A DNA stretch of 64,000 bases, taken from NCBI RefSeq assembly GCF_900090275.1, contig NZ_LT607755.1, positions 558,001 through 622,000 of the forward strand, given 5' to 3'. Shown here piece by piece: positions 61,403-64,000 of the stretch. Every line of letters begins with the position of its first letter. Position 1 is the first letter of the stretch. The translations under genes were made by a program, and so were the position numbers. Source of the DNA: Micromonospora zamorensis. Its GTDB lineage: Bacteria; Actinomycetota; Actinomycetes; Mycobacteriales; Micromonosporaceae. The notes beneath the pieces were generated by a model. It worked only from the letters and a program-made list of their open reading frames with translations, did not search any database and was not told where the DNA came from.

Positions 61403-63022
61403 TCACCTGTGCTCGCCGGTGCGGACCACGGCGGCACCAGCGCCGGCCGCGATGGTTGATTCCTGCTCGACCTCGGTGCCGACCGGAGAGCTGCTGTGCT
61501 GCCGCAGCGGCACCTCCTTGATGAAGCTCACAGCGATCAGCGCGATCAGCGCGAAGGGGGCGGCGGCCAGGAAGATGTCGCCGGCGCCGTGGCCGTACGC
61601 GCTCTCCACCACGGCCCGGATCGGCCCGGGCAGGGTGTGCACGTCGGGCAGGACACCACCGCTGCCCGAGCCGGACGCGGCAATCCCGAGCCGGCCGAGG
61701 CCCTCAGCGGTGTAGCCCGTGACCTTGTGGGCGAGCACCGCGCCGAGCACGGAAACGCCGATCGCGCCGCCCAGGCTGCGGAAGAACGCAACCGTCGAGC
61801 TGGCCACGCCGAGCTCGTGCGTGCCGACGGTGTTCTGCACGGCGAGGACCAGGTTCTGCATGGTCATGCCCAGGCCGATGCCGACCAGCGCCATGTAGAC
61901 GCTGAGCAGTGTGAAGCTGGTGTCGGCCCGGAGCGTGCCCATCAGCGCGAAGCCGGCGGTGAGCAGCGCCGTACCGATGACCAGGAACCTCTTCCAGCGG
62001 CCGGTACGGGTGATGATCCGTCCGCTCAGCGTGGAGGAGACCAGCAGACCGAGGATCATCGGCAGCGTCATCAGGCCGGACATGGTCGGGCTCTGGCCGC
62101 GGCTGATCTGGAAGTACTGGCCGAGGAAGACCGAGGCGCCGAACATGCCCACGCCGACAGCGATGCTGGCGACGACGGCCAGGGTGATGGTGCGGTTGCG
62201 GAACAGCCGCGGCGGGATCATCGGCTCGGCGGCCCGGGTCTCGACCCGGATCGCCAGCGCGCCGAGCACCAGGGCACCGACCACCATGACGGCGCTCTGC
62301 CAGGAGGCCCAGGCGAACTGGCCGCCAGCGAGCGAGACCCAGATCAGCAGCAGCGAGACGGCTGCGGTGATCAGCGTGGCGCCCCACCAGTCGATCTGTG
62401 CCTTCCGCTTGATCACGGGCAGGTGCAGGGTCTTCTGGAGCACGACCAGCGCGGCGATGGCGAACGGCACGCCGACGTAGAAGCACCAGCGCCAGCCGAG
62501 CCAGGAGGTGTCCACGATCACACCGCCGATCAGCGGGCCGCCGATGGTGCCGACGGCCATCACAGCGCCGAGGTAGCCGCTGTAGCGGCCCCGCTCGCGT
62601 GGCGCGATCATGGTCGCCATGATCACCTGGGCCAGCGCGGTGAGGCCGCCGGCGCCGACTCCCTGGAGCACCCGGCAGGCGATCAGCTCACTGGTGCCCT
62701 GTGCGGCCCCGGCCAGCACCGAGCCCAGCACGTAGATCCCCAGGGAGATCTGGACCAGGAGCTTCTTGCTGGTCAGGTCTGCGAGTTTGCCCCAGATGGG
62801 GGTGGTCGCGGTGGTCGCGAGCAGGGCTGAGGTGACCACCCAGGTGTACGCGGACTGACTGCCGTGCAGTTCGGTGATGATCCTCGGCAGCGCGTTCGAG
62901 ACGACCGTGGAGGAGAGGATCGCGACGAACATGCCCAGCAGCAGGCCGGAGAGGGCCTGCAGGATCTGCCGGTGCGTCATGTCGACGCCGGTCGCCCGTG
63001 GGGGCGCTGTCGCCTGGGTCAT
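61403..63022 (-). CDS. MFS transporter, DHA2 family multidrug exporter (14 segments)
   Basis: A 539-residue drug:H+ antiporter with 14 predicted membrane segments, of the EmrB/QacA type. MFVAILSSTVVSNALPRI is the first-segment motif D1, GKLADLTSKK the loop-2/3 motif A, and CRVLQGVGAGGL motif C-like. The ATG at 63022 has CGGAGG upstream. Substrates cannot be named. Regulation is likely by the MarR protein encoded just upstream, as two matching palindromes lie in the intergenic gap. Confidence 0.92.
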   Translation of the reverse strand: MTQATAPPRATGVDMTHRQILQALSGLLLGMFVAILSSTVVSNALPRIITELHGSQSAYTWVVTSALLATTATTPIWGKLADLTSKKLLVQISLGIYVLGSVLAGAAQGTSELIACRVLQGVGAGGLTALAQVIMATMIAPRERGRYSGYLGAVMAVGTIGGPLIGGVIVDTSWLGWRWCFYVGVPFAIAALVVLQKTLHLPVIKRKAQIDWWGATLITAAVSLLLIWVSLAGGQFAWASWQSAVMVVGALVLGALAIRVETRAAEPMIPPRLFRNRTITLAVVASIAVGVGMFGASVFLGQYFQISRGQSPTMSGLMTLPMILGLLVSSTLSGRIITRTGRWKRFLVIGTALLTAGFALMGTLRADTSFTLLSVYMALVGIGLGMTMQNLVLAVQNTVGTHELGVASSTVAFFRSLGGAIGVSVLGAVLAHKVTGYTAEGLGRLGIAASGSGSGGVLPDVHTLPGPIRAVVESAYGHGAGDIFLAAAPFALIALIAVSFIKEVPLRQHSSSPVGTEVEQESTIAAGAGAAVVRTGEHR

Positions 63023-63088
63023 CGTTGCTGCCTCCGAAGGGAGTCGAGGTGAAAGCGACGGGGGCGGTTTCGCGAGGGTCGCCTGAGA

Positions 63089-63128
63089 GTTGCCTGAGGC
63101 AACCGTATATTTGGTTGCCTGAAGCAAC
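63089..63128 (-). promoter_or_regulatory. Two palindromic operators before the MFS gene
   Basis: GTTGCCTGAGGCAAC (63089-63103) and GTTGCCTGAAGCAAC (63114-63128) differ at one position; centres are 25 bp apart. Each arm is 6 bp (GTTGCC / GGCAAC) around a short centre. The gap between them is AT-rich (CGTATATTTG) and suits a -10 region. This is the form of MarR-family operators. Confidence 0.8.
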
Positions 63129-63167
63129 AACCTGACGGAGCGGTGCGCTATTCCCCGTCTCGGAGCG

Positions 63168-63608
63168 CTACTGCCAGGAGTCGTTGAACCGGCCCAACAG
63201 CCGGGCGAACTCCTCGACGTCCCGGGCCGGCCAGTCGTTCAGCGTGCGCAGCAACTCTCCCACCCGCGCAGACCGGGCTGCGTCGAACCGGCGCTGGCCC
63301 TCCTCGGTGAACGTGATCTGCGCGGCCCGTCGGTCACTCGGGTCGGGGTCGCGGTAGACCAGGCCGAGGACCTCCAAGGCGTTGATCTGCCGGCTCAGCG
63401 TTCCCTTGCCCACACCAAGCCGCGCCGCCAACTCGGTCAACCGGATCGACCCACTGCGCCGCAACCAGAGCAGCAGCCCGTAGGTGTTCGGCTCCAGGTT
63501 CGGATGCACCTCGCGGGCGATCTCCCAGGAAACCGCCCGCCCACGGCGCAGCAGGGCGGTCAACTCGTGCTCGACCGCCCGGATCGGTTCTGGCAGGTGC
63601 TCGTCCAC
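63168..63608 (-). CDS. MarR family transcriptional regulator
   Basis: A 146-residue MarR regulator of normal length. The winged helix-turn-helix is at about 45-110 (SIRLTELAARLGVGKGTLSRQINALEVLGLVYRDPDPSDRRAAQITF, with the DxRA wing signature as DRRA). It is transcribed toward the MFS exporter gene, 145 bp downstream, and probably represses it. The palindromes at 63089-63128 fit its site. Ligand unknown, commonly phenolic compounds or drugs. Confidence 0.93.
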   Translation of the reverse strand: MDEHLPEPIRAVEHELTALLRRGRAVSWEIAREVHPNLEPNTYGLLLWLRRSGSIRLTELAARLGVGKGTLSRQINALEVLGLVYRDPDPSDRRAAQITFTEEGQRRFDAARSARVGELLRTLNDWPARDVEEFARLLGRFNDSWQ

Positions 63609-63617
63609 GCGTAGAGA

Positions 63618-64000
63618 CTACGGCGAGGCCGGCCGTGCGGCGGCCGAGAGTCGGCGCCGCATCACGGGGCGTAGGCGGCCGTCCTTCGTGGTGCCCTCGA
63701 TCACCACGTCAGCCCTGCGCCCCTCATGCGTCAGGGTCGCAACCGCGTTGCCGAAGTAGGGACCGGCCAACTTGCGCCACCGCACCCCCGGCCGTCGGAC
63801 ACCCGCGGAGCGAGCCAGCGCCCGGGTGGCACCGGCCGGACCGGCCGACCAACCGAGCCGCATCAGCGGACGGATGCCGGCCGGCACCTGGTTGTGGATC
63901 GGTGAGCAGGTGAGCTGGTGCACGGGTGTGACCACCGCCGGATCGCCGAACCGGGCCCGGGCCACGTACGAGTGGTGCACGTCCCCGGAGAGCACGCTGA
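63618..64000 (-). CDS. PhoD-like phosphatase (C-terminal part, N-terminus beyond window)
   Basis: About 127 C-terminal residues are visible; the gene begins to the right of the window. SVLSGDVHHSYVA is the metal-binding GDVHHSY motif of PhoD-type alkaline phosphatase/phosphodiesterases, and VHQLTCSPIHNQVP follows. The tail is basic (RPVMRRRLSAAARPASP). It lies 10 bp upstream of the MarR gene on the same strand. Confidence 0.82.
   Translation of the reverse strand, partial: SVLSGDVHHSYVARARFGDPAVVTPVHQLTCSPIHNQVPAGIRPLMRLGWSAGPAGATRALARSAGVRRPGVRWRKLAGPYFGNAVATLTHEGRRADVVIEGTTKDGRLRPVMRRRLSAAARPASP

Overview
This is a very GC-rich chromosomal segment from an actinobacterium, most probably Micromonospora or a close relative in the Micromonosporaceae. 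The evidence is the protein content (HU with a long Lys/Ala tail, actinobacterial SepIVA and DUF177 proteins, the F420 enzyme FbiD, DUF397/DUF5753 regulators, actinobacterial CYTH-CHAD and Nudix/histidine-phosphatase fusions), the frequent GTG starts and GTGA/ATGA overlaps, and many leaderless starts in which a TANNNT -10 box sits 6-8 nt before the start codon. No rRNA genes, CRISPR arrays or prophages were seen. The species assignment is inference.

Layout. 1-2500: a phosphatase/nuclease-family membrane protein cut by the window edge, next to an IS630-type transposase with a translationally coupled small ORF. 2572-7912: a small secreted protein, then a MoxR ATPase / DUF58 / VWA operon with a membrane-anchored HtrA-like protease. 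7947-11737: ArfB-like ribosome rescue factor, a glycosylase-annotated protein, a large membrane-anchored Pro/Ala-rich protein and an FAH-family enzyme. 11846-12371: tRNA-Gln and two identical tRNA-Glu genes with terminators. 12588-16248: IclR (NdgR/LtbR-like) regulator divergent from leuC-leuD, then hup. 16389-24191: membrane EEP protein, a 165-bp palindromic element, and a polyphosphate-related group (Nudix/phosphohistidine phosphatase, CYTH-CHAD, ppk with a PHO-box-like promoter), then fbiD. 24319-29118: plsC, gpsA, a Cys/Met-metabolism PLP enzyme, a PrmC-like methyltransferase and a ROK protein. 29320-30371: XRE-DUF5753 plus DUF397 pair.

31008-48350 follows a widely conserved actinobacterial backbone: ddl, DUF3515, Lrp-like, thiL, rpmB, FakA/DhaL-like, recG, [3.6-kb insertion], rsmD, coaD, sepIVA-like, DUF177, rpmF, plsX-like, rnc, mutM, and further on smc (54063-57677). 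The insertion between recG and rsmD carries a divergent small Cys-rich protein, an XRE-type regulator coupled to a Nudix hydrolase behind helically phased operator repeats, and an LPXTG surface protein. After mutM come an MMPL exporter, a GH114-like lipoprotein and a CAP-domain protein, all accessory. The right end (57677-64000) has a HAD hydrolase, a secreted beta-propeller protein, an ArsR-type regulator, a DinB-like protein, a universal stress protein, and a MarR regulator with a DHA2 multidrug exporter whose promoter holds two matching palindromes; a PhoD-like phosphatase is cut by the window end.

The most interesting non-gene signals are four long intergenic palindromes (12481, 18337, 34731, 50844), the PHO box before ppk, a 16-codon leaderless leader ORF before ddl, the phased operator of the XRE/Nudix module, and a PlsX homologue with several altered active-site motifs.
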